A stretch of 38,110 nucleotides of DNA, from contig JALQUU010000027.1 of assembly GCA_023260655.1 (NCBI GenBank), forward strand, positions 1-38,110, written 5' to 3'. Made by a program: the position numbers and the translations under genes. Under the pieces are notes generated by a model, which saw nothing but the letters and a program-made list of their open reading frames with translations, was not told the origin of the DNA and did no database searches. This document shows positions 28,696 to 38,110 of the stretch, in pieces (within the stretch, counting starts at the first letter, position 1; every line of letters begins with the position of its first letter). The DNA is from Paracoccaceae bacterium. Lineage in GTDB: Bacteria > Pseudomonadota > Alphaproteobacteria > Rhodobacterales > Rhodobacteraceae.

Positions 28696-29778
28696 ATGCG
28701 TTTCCATTTCAAAACAAGCTACGACGACGATATCCGTCTCTTCATCGACGGCTGGAAGTTCTCGCTCTACGCAGCCCTTCTGGTCTTCATGCTCGCCCTG
28801 CCTTGGTTGATCGACGATTTCTACCTCGGTGAAGCCAATAACGTTCTGATCTGGTCCGTTTGCGGCTTGGGGCTGATGCTCCTCACCGGCCAAACCGGCC
28901 AAGCCAGCCTCGGCCACTCCGCCTTCATGGCGCTCGGATGCTATTCCTGCGTAATCATGATGGAAAGCGGTGTGCCTTTCATCATCGCCCTTCCGATGGC
29001 AGGCGTGATCACCGGATGTTTCGGCGCACTCATCGCCATTCCGGCCTTGAAGCTCCACGGCGTTTACCTCGCCATCGCAACGCTCGCCCTCGCCATTCTG
29101 GCCGATGACATCATCGTGCTTCTCGAACCCTGGACAGGCGGCGTCGCGGGCAAGGTTCCGCCAGATATCGAGGTTTTCGGGCTGACCATCAATCGCTGGG
29201 GCAACCCGACGGAATGGTACTACATGACCCTTATCGTGGTGCTGGTCTGCACGCTCTTCTATCGCAACCTGCTCCGCGCCCCGCTCGGCCGTTCCTTCGC
29301 CGCCGTCCGCGACAGCGAGATCTCGGCACAGGCCATGGGCGTCAACATCGCCCGCACCAAAACCATCGCTTTCGGCCTCTCCTGTGCCATCACCGGATTG
29401 GGCGGCGCGCTGATGGGGCTTTTCGCGGGGGCGTTCAATAACGAAACCTTCAACTTCCTCCTCTCGATCCAGCTTCTGATGATGATCGTGGTGGGCGGTT
29501 TGGGCTTCATCCACGGGGCCTTCCTCGGGGCTATCGTGATCGCCTTCCTGCCGCAGTTCCTCTCGATCGTTTCGGATACGATGGGGCATGGCGTGGCAAT
29601 CCCCGGCCTTGAATCGGCGGTCTTCGGGGTCATCCTGATCGTCTTCATCCTCTTCGAGCCGATGGGTCTCTACGGTCGCTGGCTCAAGATACGCACCTTC
29701 CTCGAGCTTTTCCCCTTCGCCCGCAAAGACATGTTCAAGCGGCAAAAGAGCTATCTGAAGACGGAGCGCCTGAGATGA
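28696..29778 (+). CDS. livM: LivM-type ABC transporter permease
   Basis: The 360-residue permease starts four bases after livH, behind AAGG. Signatures are GLMLLTGQTGQASLGHSAFMALG near residue 55-80, LHGVYLAIATLALAILADDI, and near the end MMIVVGGLGFIHGAFLGA. Residues after about 335 form a basic cytoplasmic tail (FPFARKDMFKRQKSYLK), longer than in E. coli-type LivM ends of this kind. It pairs with LivH, and its stop overlaps the livG start as ATGA. Confidence 0.93.
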   Translation: MRFHFKTSYDDDIRLFIDGWKFSLYAALLVFMLALPWLIDDFYLGEANNVLIWSVCGLGLMLLTGQTGQASLGHSAFMALGCYSCVIMMESGVPFIIALPMAGVITGCFGALIAIPALKLHGVYLAIATLALAILADDIIVLLEPWTGGVAGKVPPDIEVFGLTINRWGNPTEWYYMTLIVVLVCTLFYRNLLRAPLGRSFAAVRDSEISAQAMGVNIARTKTIAFGLSCAITGLGGALMGLFAGAFNNETFNFLLSIQLLMMIVVGGLGFIHGAFLGAIVIAFLPQFLSIVSDTMGHGVAIPGLESAVFGVILIVFILFEPMGLYGRWLKIRTFLELFPFARKDMFKRQKSYLKTERLR

Positions 29779-30575
29779 GCCTGTTAGAAATTGAAGGCGT
29801 CACGCTCAAATTCGGTGGCGTGACCGCAGTGAACAACCTGACCATGAACGTCAACGAAGCCGAGGTTTTCGCCTTGGTGGGGCCGAACGGGGCCGGCAAG
29901 TCGACTGTGTTCAACCTGATCTCGCGTTTCTATACGCCGGTGTCCGGTTCGATCAAATTCGATGGCGTCGACCTGCTGAAACTCGCGCCGCACGAAGTGC
30001 CTTCGCTCGGCATCGCGCGGACGTTCCAAAACATCGAACTGTTCCATCAGGCGACCGTTCTGCAGAACCTCCTCGTGGGGCGGCATCGCCATCGCCAATC
30101 GAGCCTCCTGCCGCAACTTCTGCACCTGCCTTCGGTGCGCGCAGAAGAGCGGGCGCATCGGGAAGCGGTGGAACAGGTGATCGATTTCCTCGATCTCCAA
30201 CCCTACCGCGACAAGATGATCGCAGGCTTGCCTTACGGCGTCCGGAAAGTCGTCGAACTGGGCCGCGCGCTGGCTTCCAAGCCGCGCCTCCTACTCCTCG
30301 ACGAACCCGCTTCGGGCCTTTCGGTGGAAGAAACACAGAACATGCGCTGGTGGATCGACGATATCCGCCGCCAAATGGGGATCACGGTTCTGATGGTGGA
30401 ACATGACATGGGCCTCGTCGGGAAAGTCTCCGACCGGGTGCTCGCCTTGGCCGACGGGGCCAAACTCGCGGAAGGCACGCCGCCCGAGGTGCAATCGCAT
30501 CCGGCAGTGATCGAAGCCTATCTCGGCACCTCTGCTATTTCGAAAACCGCGGATGCAAAGGGGGCGCGGGTATGA
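29775..30575 (+). CDS. livG: LivG-type ABC transporter ATPase
   Basis: The 266-residue ATPase has Walker A at residues 36-44 (GPNGAGKST), the Q-loop FQNIELF, the signature LPYGVRKVVELGRAL in the form usual for LivG, Walker B LLLLDEPASGLS and the switch His in MVEHDMGLV. It powers import with LivF. Start and stop codons overlap those of livM and livF by four bases each, so the three ORFs are coupled. Confidence 0.95.
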   Translation: MSLLEIEGVTLKFGGVTAVNNLTMNVNEAEVFALVGPNGAGKSTVFNLISRFYTPVSGSIKFDGVDLLKLAPHEVPSLGIARTFQNIELFHQATVLQNLLVGRHRHRQSSLLPQLLHLPSVRAEERAHREAVEQVIDFLDLQPYRDKMIAGLPYGVRKVVELGRALASKPRLLLLDEPASGLSVEETQNMRWWIDDIRRQMGITVLMVEHDMGLVGKVSDRVLALADGAKLAEGTPPEVQSHPAVIEAYLGTSAISKTADAKGARV

Positions 30576-31342
30576 CGGCGCTTCTCGAAATCCGCAACCT
30601 CGAAACCTTCTACGGCCCGATCATGGCACTGCGTGGCGTCAGCCTCGAAGTGCACAAAGGCCGCGTGGTGACAGTGCTTGGCGCGAACGGCGCGGGCAAA
30701 ACAACGCTTCTGAAAACCCTCTCGGGCATCATGGACCCGGAAAAGGGCACGATCCTCTTCGAAGGTCAGGAAATTCAGGGCAAGGAACCGCATAAGGTGG
30801 TGCGTTCGGGCATCGTCCACGTGCCGGAAGGCCGCGAAGTGTTCCCGCTCCTGACCGTGGAAGAAAACCTCGCGCTCGGGGCCTACACTCGCTCCGACAA
30901 GGCCGAGATCGCCCGCGACCGCGACATGGTGTTCAGCTACTTCCCGATCCTCGCGGAACGGCGCAAGCAGGAAGCAGGCACGCTCTCGGGTGGCCAGCAA
31001 CAGATGCTCGCCATCGGGCGCGGTTTGATGCTCCGCCCGAAGATCATGCTCCTTGATGAACCCTCGCTTGGCCTCTCGCCGATCCTCACGCAGGAGATTT
31101 TCGCGATCCTGAAGCGGCTCAATAAGGATGAGGGCGTGACGATGATGCTCGTCGAGCAGAACGCCGCCGTGGCCCTCGATCTGGCCGATGACGGCTATGT
31201 GTTCGAACTGGGCCGTATCGTGATGTCGGGGACTGCCGAGAAACTGGCAAACTCCGAAGACATCAAGAGCTTCTACCTTGGCCATGCCAACGAAGGTGCC
31301 CGTGGCGAACGCCGCTGGAAGCGCCGCAAGACGTGGAGATGA
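30572..31342 (+). CDS. livF: LivF-type ABC transporter ATPase
   Basis: The 256-residue ATPase has Walker A at residues 37-45 (GANGAGKTT), LSGGQQQMLAIGRGL as the signature, Walker B IMLLDEPSLGLSP and the switch His replaced by Gln in LVEQNAAVA, which is usual in LivF. The C-terminus carries an extra basic tail after FYLGHANEG (RRWKRRKTWR). It is the partner ATPase of LivG, with a four-base overlap upstream and a four-base gap to the ligase gene. Confidence 0.94.
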   Translation: MTALLEIRNLETFYGPIMALRGVSLEVHKGRVVTVLGANGAGKTTLLKTLSGIMDPEKGTILFEGQEIQGKEPHKVVRSGIVHVPEGREVFPLLTVEENLALGAYTRSDKAEIARDRDMVFSYFPILAERRKQEAGTLSGGQQQMLAIGRGLMLRPKIMLLDEPSLGLSPILTQEIFAILKRLNKDEGVTMMLVEQNAAVALDLADDGYVFELGRIVMSGTAEKLANSEDIKSFYLGHANEGARGERRWKRRKTWR

Positions 31343-31346
31343 GCGC

Positions 31347-33236
<1,890 letters not shown>

Positions 33237-33256
33237 GCCCCAAAATAAGGTGGGGC
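33237..33256 (+). other. Short stem before the binding-protein gene
   Basis: GCCCC (33237-33241) pairs with GGGGC (33252-33256) right after the ligase stop. A stem here could protect or process the mRNA so that the binding protein is made in excess, as is common in ABC operons. No T tract follows, so it is not a terminator. Confidence 0.35.
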
Positions 33257-33278
33257 CATCTCAGGGAGGAGACCAAGT

Positions 33279-34439
33279 ATGAAGACAACTTTGAAAGCAC
33301 TGGCGATCAGCGCCCTTGCTCTCGGTTTGGGCGGCGCGGCGCAGGCGGAAACGCAGGGCGTTTCGGCCAATGAAGTCGTGATCGGTTCCGTGAACGACCT
33401 TTCCGGCATCTTCGCCGCTGTTGGCGTTCCGGCTGTGAACGGCGCGAACCTGCGCCTCAAGGAAGCCAACGATGCAGGCGGCGTCCATGGCCGCAAGATC
33501 ACCTTCATCGTCGAAGATCACGGCTACCAGCTGCCGAAAGCCACACAGGGCTACAACAAGCTCATCAACCGCGACAAAGTCTTCGCGATGATGCTCTCGC
33601 TTGGCACGCCGATGAACCTCGCTGGCTTCCAGCTGATGGATCCCAAAGGCATCTTCAACATCAACCCGCTCAGCTCCGCACGCGAAATGCTGCAAGAGCC
33701 GATCGACAACAAGTTCATCACCTTCTCGAGCTACTACGATCAGGTGAAGGGCGGTCTCGCCTATCTGTCGAGCACCTTCGGCGTGAAAAAGGTCTGCACC
33801 ATGTACCTGCCGACCGACTTCGGCAAGGAAATCGCGCTGGCGTCGAAAGAGCAGGCACCGAACTTCGGCATGGAGTTCGTGTCGGAAACTACCCACAAGC
33901 CGGACGAGCAGGACTTCGTCGGCGCTGTGCAGAAGCTCAAGGCAGATGGCTGTGAAGTCGTCACCATGGCGCTCGGCGTTCGTGCAGGCATCACCGTTGT
34001 CGGCACCGCGAAGAAACTGAACTGGACCGACGTGAAGTTCCTCAACACCTCGGCTGGCTTCCTCGAAGTCGTCGCGGCTGTTCCCGGCGGCGTGACCGAA
34101 GGCCTCTATGCCTCTGCCGGCTGGCAGGACATGGTTGCCCGTATGGACGTTCCCGCTGTGAAGACCTTCGCGGACGCATACCAGGCCGCTTACGGCCAGC
34201 CCGCATCCGGTTTCGCGATGCTCGGCTACTCCGCCGCTGACACGCTCGTCCGCGCGCTCGAAGCCGCCGGCGCAGACCTCACGCCCGAGTCGTTCAAAGC
34301 GGCGATGGAAAACGTGAAGTATGACAGCGAACTTCTCGGCACCACCATCAACTACACTCCGGAAACCCACCAGGGCGCGAACGATGTGATCGTCTCGGTC
34401 GTCGAAGGTGGGGTCTGGAAGATGGTTGGTAAGCAGTAA
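33279..34439 (+). CDS. Periplasmic binding protein of the liv-type ABC importer
   Basis: The 386-residue protein has a signal peptide (MKTTLKALAISALALGLGGAAQA). A LivK-like type I binding fold follows: VVIGSVNDLSGIFAAVGVP, RLKEANDAGGVHGRKI, QLPKATQGYNKL, and a late FAMLGYSAADTLVRALEAAG. A strong AGGGAGGAG ribosome site suits high expression. The ligand pocket cannot be read directly. The ligase in the operon argues for a carboxylate (aromatic, fatty or dicarboxylic) rather than leucine. It is the last gene before a strong terminator. Confidence 0.93.
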   Translation: MKTTLKALAISALALGLGGAAQAETQGVSANEVVIGSVNDLSGIFAAVGVPAVNGANLRLKEANDAGGVHGRKITFIVEDHGYQLPKATQGYNKLINRDKVFAMMLSLGTPMNLAGFQLMDPKGIFNINPLSSAREMLQEPIDNKFITFSSYYDQVKGGLAYLSSTFGVKKVCTMYLPTDFGKEIALASKEQAPNFGMEFVSETTHKPDEQDFVGAVQKLKADGCEVVTMALGVRAGITVVGTAKKLNWTDVKFLNTSAGFLEVVAAVPGGVTEGLYASAGWQDMVARMDVPAVKTFADAYQAAYGQPASGFAMLGYSAADTLVRALEAAGADLTPESFKAAMENVKYDSELLGTTINYTPETHQGANDVIVSVVEGGVWKMVGKQ

Positions 34440-34464
34440 CTCTGCCCATCGGCGAAAATCAGCC

Positions 34465-34492
34465 AAGGGAGCGCTCCGGCGCTCCCTTTTCT
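34465..34492 (+). terminator. Intrinsic terminator of the liv-type operon
   Basis: AAGGGAGCGC (34465-34474) and GCGCTCCCTT (34479-34488) form a perfect 10-bp stem with a TCCG loop, and TTTTCT ends it. It is 25 bp past the binding-protein stop. Confidence 0.92.
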
Positions 34493-34864
34493 ATTGTGCT
34501 GCCAGACTCCCGCGTTAGCGCAACCGTGATTCGCGGTTGGGTAAGAAAATTGCGGCGCAAATGGGTATATTGGCCAAAATCTTCCGTCTCGGACCTAAAG
34601 TTGAGTTTCAGCCACGCTTTTCTTTGCAAGGGTGACGTTACGGAAAAAATGCAACAAGCACTGAAAAGAACGCGGTATTTTCCGGAAATTTACAAAATTC
34701 ACAGGAAAACCAGAAAGAAATTTACAGAAAAATACCGTGAAAGAAGGTGGTTACAGAAAGTTTAACTTGTGGCAAATGTAGGCACGGGAAGAAGCGCGTG
34801 ACGCAATTTGCGGCACGACACTTAAAGACGACCGGGCACACGTGCCTGTTCCAAGGAGGATTAC
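34493..34864 (+). promoter_or_regulatory. AT-rich regulatory gap before acs
   Basis: This gap of about 370 bp has no credible gene. It holds a CAACCG/CGGTTG stem (34521-34539), two CGCAA/TTGCG dyads (34550-34560 and 34802-34812) and TTTGCAAG (34623-34630). A long-spaced pair CGGTATTTT/AAAATACCG lies at 34673-34681 and 34729-34737. Repeats of TTACA or TCACA lie at 34690, 34699, 34722 and 34751. TTTGCAAG is one base from the TTTGCAAA site of ScfR/RamB-type short-chain acid regulators. The region probably contains the acs promoter and its control sites, but I cannot fix a -35/-10 pair. AAGGAGG precedes the acs ATG. Confidence 0.5.
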
Positions 34865-36814
34865 ATGACGGACAAGACCTACCCGCCTTCGGCGGAATTC
34901 GCGGCATCGGCACATATCGACGCTGAAGCCTACCGCACGATGTATGCGGAGTCGGTGTCCGACCCCGAAGGCTTCTGGGGCAAGCATGGCAAGCGGGTCG
35001 ACTGGATCCGTCCCTACACTAAGGTAAAGAACACCTCGTTTAAGCCCGGCAACATCGACATCCGCTGGTTCGAAGATGGCTCGCTGAACGTTTCCGCAAA
35101 CTGCATCGACCGCCACATGGGTACCCGTGCCGATCAAGTGGCGATCATCTGGGAACCCGATGATCCCAAAGAGCCCGCCCAGCACATCACCTATCGTGAA
35201 CTGCTGGCCCAGACCTCGCGCATGGCCAATGTGCTGAAGGACATGGGCGTCGGCAAAGGCGACCGCGTTGTCATCTACCTCCCGATGATTCCGGAAGCCG
35301 CCTATGCAATGCTCGCATGCGCGCGTATCGGCGCGATCCACTCCATCGTGTTCGCTGGCTTCTCGCCGGACGCTCTTGGCGCGCGGATCAACGGCTGTGA
35401 CGCGAAAGTCGTCATCACCGCCGACCACGCTCCCCGTGGTGGCCGCAAGACCCCGCTCAAAGCCAACACCGATGCAGCGCTCCTCCACTGCAAGGACACT
35501 GTGAAAGTCCTCGTCGTGAAGCGCACCGGCGACCAGACCACCTGGATCGATGGCCGCGACTACGACTACGGCTCGCTGGCAGCCGAAGCGTCGTCCTTCT
35601 GCACCCCCGCCGAAATGAACGCGGAAGATCCGCTCTTCATTCTCTACACCTCGGGTTCCACGGGTCAGCCGAAAGGCGTCGTGCACACGACCGGCGGCTA
35701 TCTCGTCTATGCAGCGATGACCCACCAGTACACCTTCGATTACCACGAGGGCGACATCTACTGGTGCACCGCTGACGTGGGTTGGGTCACGGGCCACTCC
35801 TACATCGTCTACGGCCCGCTGGCGAACGGCGCGACCACGCTGATGTTCGAAGGCGTCCCGACCTATCCGGATGCAGGCCGCTTCTGGGCTGTCTGCGAAA
35901 AGCACAAGGTCAACCAGTTCTACACCGCGCCCACCGCGATCCGCGCGCTGATGGGGCAGGGCACCGAGTACGTCACCAAGTATGACCTCTCCTCGCTCAA
36001 GCTCCTCGGTTCGGTTGGCGAGCCGATCAACCCGGAAGCCTGGAACTGGTACAATGACGTCGTCGGTAAGGGTAAGTGCCCGATCGTCGATACCTTCTGG
36101 CAGACCGAAACCGGTGGCCACATGCTCACCCCGCTGCCGGGCGCAACCGCGCTGAAGCCGGGTGCGGCACAAACCCCGTTCTTCGGCGTTCAGCCCGTGG
36201 TTCTCGAACCGACCTCCGGTGCCGAAGTCCACGAAACGCCCTGCGAAGGCGTTCTCTGCATCAAGGACTCGTGGCCGGGCCAGATGCGCACCGTTTGGGG
36301 CGATCACGAGCGCTTCGAGAAGACCTACTTCGGTGACTACAAAGGCTACTACTTCTCCGGCGACGGTTGCCGCCGCGATGCCGATGGCGATTACTGGATC
36401 ACGGGCCGCGTTGATGACGTGATCAACGTATCCGGCCACCGCATGGGCACCGCCGAAGTCGAATCGGCGCTCGTTGCACACGAGAAAGTCGCCGAAGCGG
36501 CCGTTGTTGGCTATCCGCACAACATCAAGGGTCAGGGCATCTACGCCTATGTCACCCTGATGAATGGCATCGAGCCCACGGACGAACTCCGCAAGGAACT
36601 GGTCACTTGGGTGCGTAAGGAAATCGGTCCGATCGCTTCGCCCGATCTCATCCAGTGGGCTCCCGGCCTGCCGAAAACCCGCTCGGGCAAGATCATGCGC
36701 CGCATTCTGCGCAAGATCGCCGAGAACGATTACGGTTCCTTGGGCGACACCTCGACGCTGGCCGATCCTTCGGTCGTCGACGAGTTGATCAACAACCGGA
36801 TGAACCTCGCTTAA
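34865..36814 (+). CDS. acs: Acetyl-CoA synthetase, AMP-forming
   Basis: The 649-residue enzyme activates acetate to acetyl-CoA. The N-terminal domain starts with [23 protein letters not shown]. The P-loop is [16 protein letters not shown], with [15 protein letters not shown] and [25 protein letters not shown] farther on. The catalytic and acetylatable Lys is Lys609 in [13 protein letters not shown], the same number as in Salmonella Acs. The start follows AAGGAGG at a perfect distance. It is followed after 19 bp by adk and then by a putative acetate symporter, so uptake, activation and AMP handling are grouped. Confidence 0.97.
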   Translation: MTDKTYPPSAEFAASAHIDAEAYRTMYAESVSDPEGFWGKHGKRVDWIRPYTKVKNTSFKPGNIDIRWFEDGSLNVSANCIDRHMGTRADQVAIIWEPDDPKEPAQHITYRELLAQTSRMANVLKDMGVGKGDRVVIYLPMIPEAAYAMLACARIGAIHSIVFAGFSPDALGARINGCDAKVVITADHAPRGGRKTPLKANTDAALLHCKDTVKVLVVKRTGDQTTWIDGRDYDYGSLAAEASSFCTPAEMNAEDPLFILYTSGSTGQPKGVVHTTGGYLVYAAMTHQYTFDYHEGDIYWCTADVGWVTGHSYIVYGPLANGATTLMFEGVPTYPDAGRFWAVCEKHKVNQFYTAPTAIRALMGQGTEYVTKYDLSSLKLLGSVGEPINPEAWNWYNDVVGKGKCPIVDTFWQTETGGHMLTPLPGATALKPGAAQTPFFGVQPVVLEPTSGAEVHETPCEGVLCIKDSWPGQMRTVWGDHERFEKTYFGDYKGYYFSGDGCRRDADGDYWITGRVDDVINVSGHRMGTAEVESALVAHEKVAEAAVVGYPHNIKGQGIYAYVTLMNGIEPTDELRKELVTWVRKEIGPIASPDLIQWAPGLPKTRSGKIMRRILRKIAENDYGSLGDTSTLADPSVVDELINNRMNLA

Positions 36815-36833
36815 GGCAGGGAAGCAAAAAACC

Positions 36834-37502
36834 ATGGCAAAACCTGCAGTTCTCATCCTTCTCGGCCCTCCCGGGGCCGGGAAAGGCACTCAGGCCCGGA
36901 TGCTGGAAGAGGATTTCGGCCTCGTTCAGCTCTCCACCGGTGATCTCCTCCGCGCGGCTGTCGCGGCAGGCACCGACGCGGGCAAGCGCGCGAAGGCTGT
37001 CATGGAAGCGGGCCAGCTCGTTTCCGACGACATCGTGCTCGCGATCCTCAAGGATCGGATGGCCGAACCCGACACCCAGAAGGGCATCATTCTCGACGGT
37101 TTCCCGCGTACTGCGGGCCAAGCTGCGGCCCTTGATGACCTACTTTCTGCATCTGCACAGCAAGTGACTGCCGCAATCAGTCTAGATGTGGTAGATGAAG
37201 CTATGGTGGCCCGTGTATCTGGTCGCTACACCTGCGCCAAATGCGGCGAAGGATACCATGACGAATTCAAGTTGCCCGCCACCGCGGGCTCTTGTGACAA
37301 ATGCGGCGGCACGGAATTCAAACGTCGTGCCGACGACAATGCTGAGACGGTGCGAGAGCGGCTTAGTGCCTATCACGCCCAGACGGCGCCGCTGATTGCC
37401 TATTACGATGGCAAGGGCTTGTTGAAACGGGTGGACGCAATGGGCGCCATTTCAGACATCCGTACCTCGCTTGCCTCGATCGTTAAGACAGCAACAGCGT
37501 AA
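36834..37502 (+). CDS. adk: Adenylate kinase (long form with Cys4 zinc LID)
   Basis: The 222-residue enzyme converts AMP and ATP to two ADP. It has GPPGAGKGTQ, LSTGDLLRAAVAAGT, LDGFPRT and the long LID with four Cys (Cys134, Cys137, Cys154, Cys157) that should bind zinc. The location beside acs fits removal of the AMP made by Acs. The first 100 codons are strongly G/C-ending; codons from about 37131 to 37230 are unlike them (CTA, TCT, GCA, ACT, AGT, GTA), and the rest is intermediate. This suggests a mosaic gene. The ribosome site (AGGGAAG) is rather far from the ATG. Confidence 0.96.
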   Translation: MAKPAVLILLGPPGAGKGTQARMLEEDFGLVQLSTGDLLRAAVAAGTDAGKRAKAVMEAGQLVSDDIVLAILKDRMAEPDTQKGIILDGFPRTAGQAAALDDLLSASAQQVTAAISLDVVDEAMVARVSGRYTCAKCGEGYHDEFKLPATAGSCDKCGGTEFKRRADDNAETVRERLSAYHAQTAPLIAYYDGKGLLKRVDAMGAISDIRTSLASIVKTATA

Positions 37503-37508
37503 CAGGGG

Positions 37509-37537
37509 GGCCCGTCTTTGGAAGGAAAAGGCGGGCC
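37509..37537 (+). other. Hairpin between adk and the DUF4212 gene
   Basis: GGCCCGTCTTT (37509-37519) pairs with AAAGGCGGGCC (37527-37537) over 11 bp with one G-T pair, and the loop is GGAAGGA. No T tract follows on either strand, so an mRNA processing or stability role or a partial attenuator is more likely than a terminator. Confidence 0.55.
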
Positions 37538-37565
37538 GGAGACATAACGGAAGGGAGTGACACAA

Positions 37566-37823
37566 ATGGCGGACAACAACTCGTCCAACGCCTATTGGGC
37601 CGCGAACATCAAAACCATCAAGATCTTCTTGGTGATTTGGTTCGTCTGCTCGTTCGGCTTCGGCATTCTGCTGCGCCCCATGCTTTCGGGCATCGGCGTT
37701 GGCGGTACGGATCTTGGTTTCTGGTTTGCCCAGCAAGGTTCAATCATCGTGTTCCTGGTTCTCATTTTCGCCTACGCGGCCAAAATGAACAAACTGGACC
37801 GCGAACACGGCGTAGAAGAATAA
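37566..37823 (+). CDS. DUF4212 small membrane subunit of a sodium:solute symporter
   Basis: This 85-residue protein has two membrane helices ([19 protein letters not shown] and [21 protein letters not shown]) and a short charged tail. The family (TIGR03647/DUF4212) is encoded directly upstream of VC_2705-type sodium:solute symporters and is thought to be their small subunit. GGGAG sits ahead of ATG 37566; a GTG at 37557 is also in frame. The symporter gene follows after 16 bp. Confidence 0.93.
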   Translation: MADNNSSNAYWAANIKTIKIFLVIWFVCSFGFGILLRPMLSGIGVGGTDLGFWFAQQGSIIVFLVLIFAYAAKMNKLDREHGVEE

Positions 37824-37839
37824 GAGGGATAACAGGAAC

Positions 37840-38110
37840 ATGGATCAGTTTACCCTTAACCTGCTGATCGTGGGTGCGACCTTCGCACTCTACATCGGCA
37901 TCGCGATCTGGGCCCGTGCCGGCTCTACCGCAGAATTCTACGCAGCTGGCCAGGGTGTTCCCCCGGTCATGAACGGGATGGCCACTGGCGCTGACTGGAT
38001 GTCGGCAGCTTCGTTCATCTCGATGGCAGGTCTGATCGCCTTCGGCGGTTACGACACCTCGGCCTACCTGATGGGCTGGACCGGCGGCTACGTGCTGCTC
38101 GCTATGCTTC
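37840..38110 (+). CDS. Sodium:solute symporter (VC_2705/ActP type), truncated by the window edge
   Basis: The first 90 residues are visible. Helix 1 ([20 protein letters not shown]) is followed by the SSS-family loop [36 protein letters not shown], which contains sodium-site residues, and then helix 2. The pair with DUF4212 marks it as a VC_2705-type symporter, annotated for acetate or other short carboxylates. The neighbouring acs supports acetate. AGGA precedes the ATG. The 3-prime end lies outside the window. Confidence 0.93.
   Translation, partial: MDQFTLNLLIVGATFALYIGIAIWARAGSTAEFYAAGQGVPPVMNGMATGADWMSAASFISMAGLIAFGGYDTSAYLMGWTGGYVLLAML

Noticed and set aside
34496..34765. An 89-codon frame in the gap before acs
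   Set aside because: It is very Lys/Arg-rich because the DNA is A-rich, has no ribosome site, begins just after the terminator and overlaps repeated regulatory-looking sequence.
34751..36889. A 712-codon open frame on the minus strand
   Set aside because: It is antisense to acs and has no recognisable domain; the sense gene is certain.

Overview
The window reads as chromosomal DNA of an alphaproteobacterium of the order Rhodobacterales (Rhodobacteraceae/Paracoccaceae type). The base composition is high in GC and codons favour G/C at the third position. Several gene neighbourhoods are of the kind seen in that order: a class I aminotransferase-ftsK-lolA run, pyrB and a dihydroorotase-like gene followed by plsY, a liv-type ABC operon carrying its own acyl-CoA ligase, and acs-adk-DUF4212-symporter. 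The genus cannot be fixed from this sequence. I see no rRNA, tRNA, CRISPR array, IS element, integrase or phage gene, so this looks like core chromosome.

Left part (1-18.1 kb), mostly minus strand: a truncated DUF58 gene coupled to a MoxR AAA+ ATPase; a DUF1285 gene (+); an EamA-type permease; LolA; FtsK, which ends at an intrinsic terminator and is co-transcribed with a DapC-like aminotransferase; an HTD2/MaoC-like dehydratase; a VOC protein (+); an FMN reductase; an OmpA-type lipoprotein; an Ada-like DNA-alkyltransferase/AraC protein with a direct-repeat operator candidate; an RND pump with its adaptor; MoaB; and a family-4-type uracil-DNA glycosylase that has only two cysteines.

Middle part (18.1-27.6 kb): a plus-strand run of pyrB, a tail-anchored unknown protein, three small membrane proteins with a PH-like look, a dihydroorotase-like gene and plsY. 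The reading frames are joined by overlapping stop and start codons up to the third PH-like gene. Two of the PH-like genes are broken, one by an in-frame TAG and one by a -1 shift at a T tract. The dihydroorotase homologue lacks its metal ligands and catalytic Asp, so it is probably a structural partner of PyrB rather than an enzyme. Next is a copper module: copA-cueR (minus) facing copZ (plus). Two CueR-type promoters, each with a 19-bp spacer, lie between them. A DUF2254 gene that has decayed through an apparent internal deletion and a frameshift follows.

Right part (27.6-38.1 kb), plus strand: livH-livM-livG-livF, an AMP-forming acyl-CoA synthetase and a periplasmic binding protein. They are preceded by a leader with four consecutive hairpins and closed by a strong terminator. 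The ligase suggests uptake of a carboxylic acid followed by CoA activation, rather than plain branched-chain amino acid import. After an AT-rich regulatory gap come acs, adk, a DUF4212 subunit and the start of a sodium:solute symporter of the VC_2705/ActP type. This last group fits acetate or short-chain acid uptake (symporter), activation (Acs) and recycling of the AMP that Acs makes (Adk).

The points most worth a second look are the pyrB/PH-like/pseudo-dihydroorotase cluster with its two lesions, the structured leader before livH, the CoA-ligase-containing liv operon, the two-cysteine glycosylase, and the direct repeats in front of the Ada-like gene.
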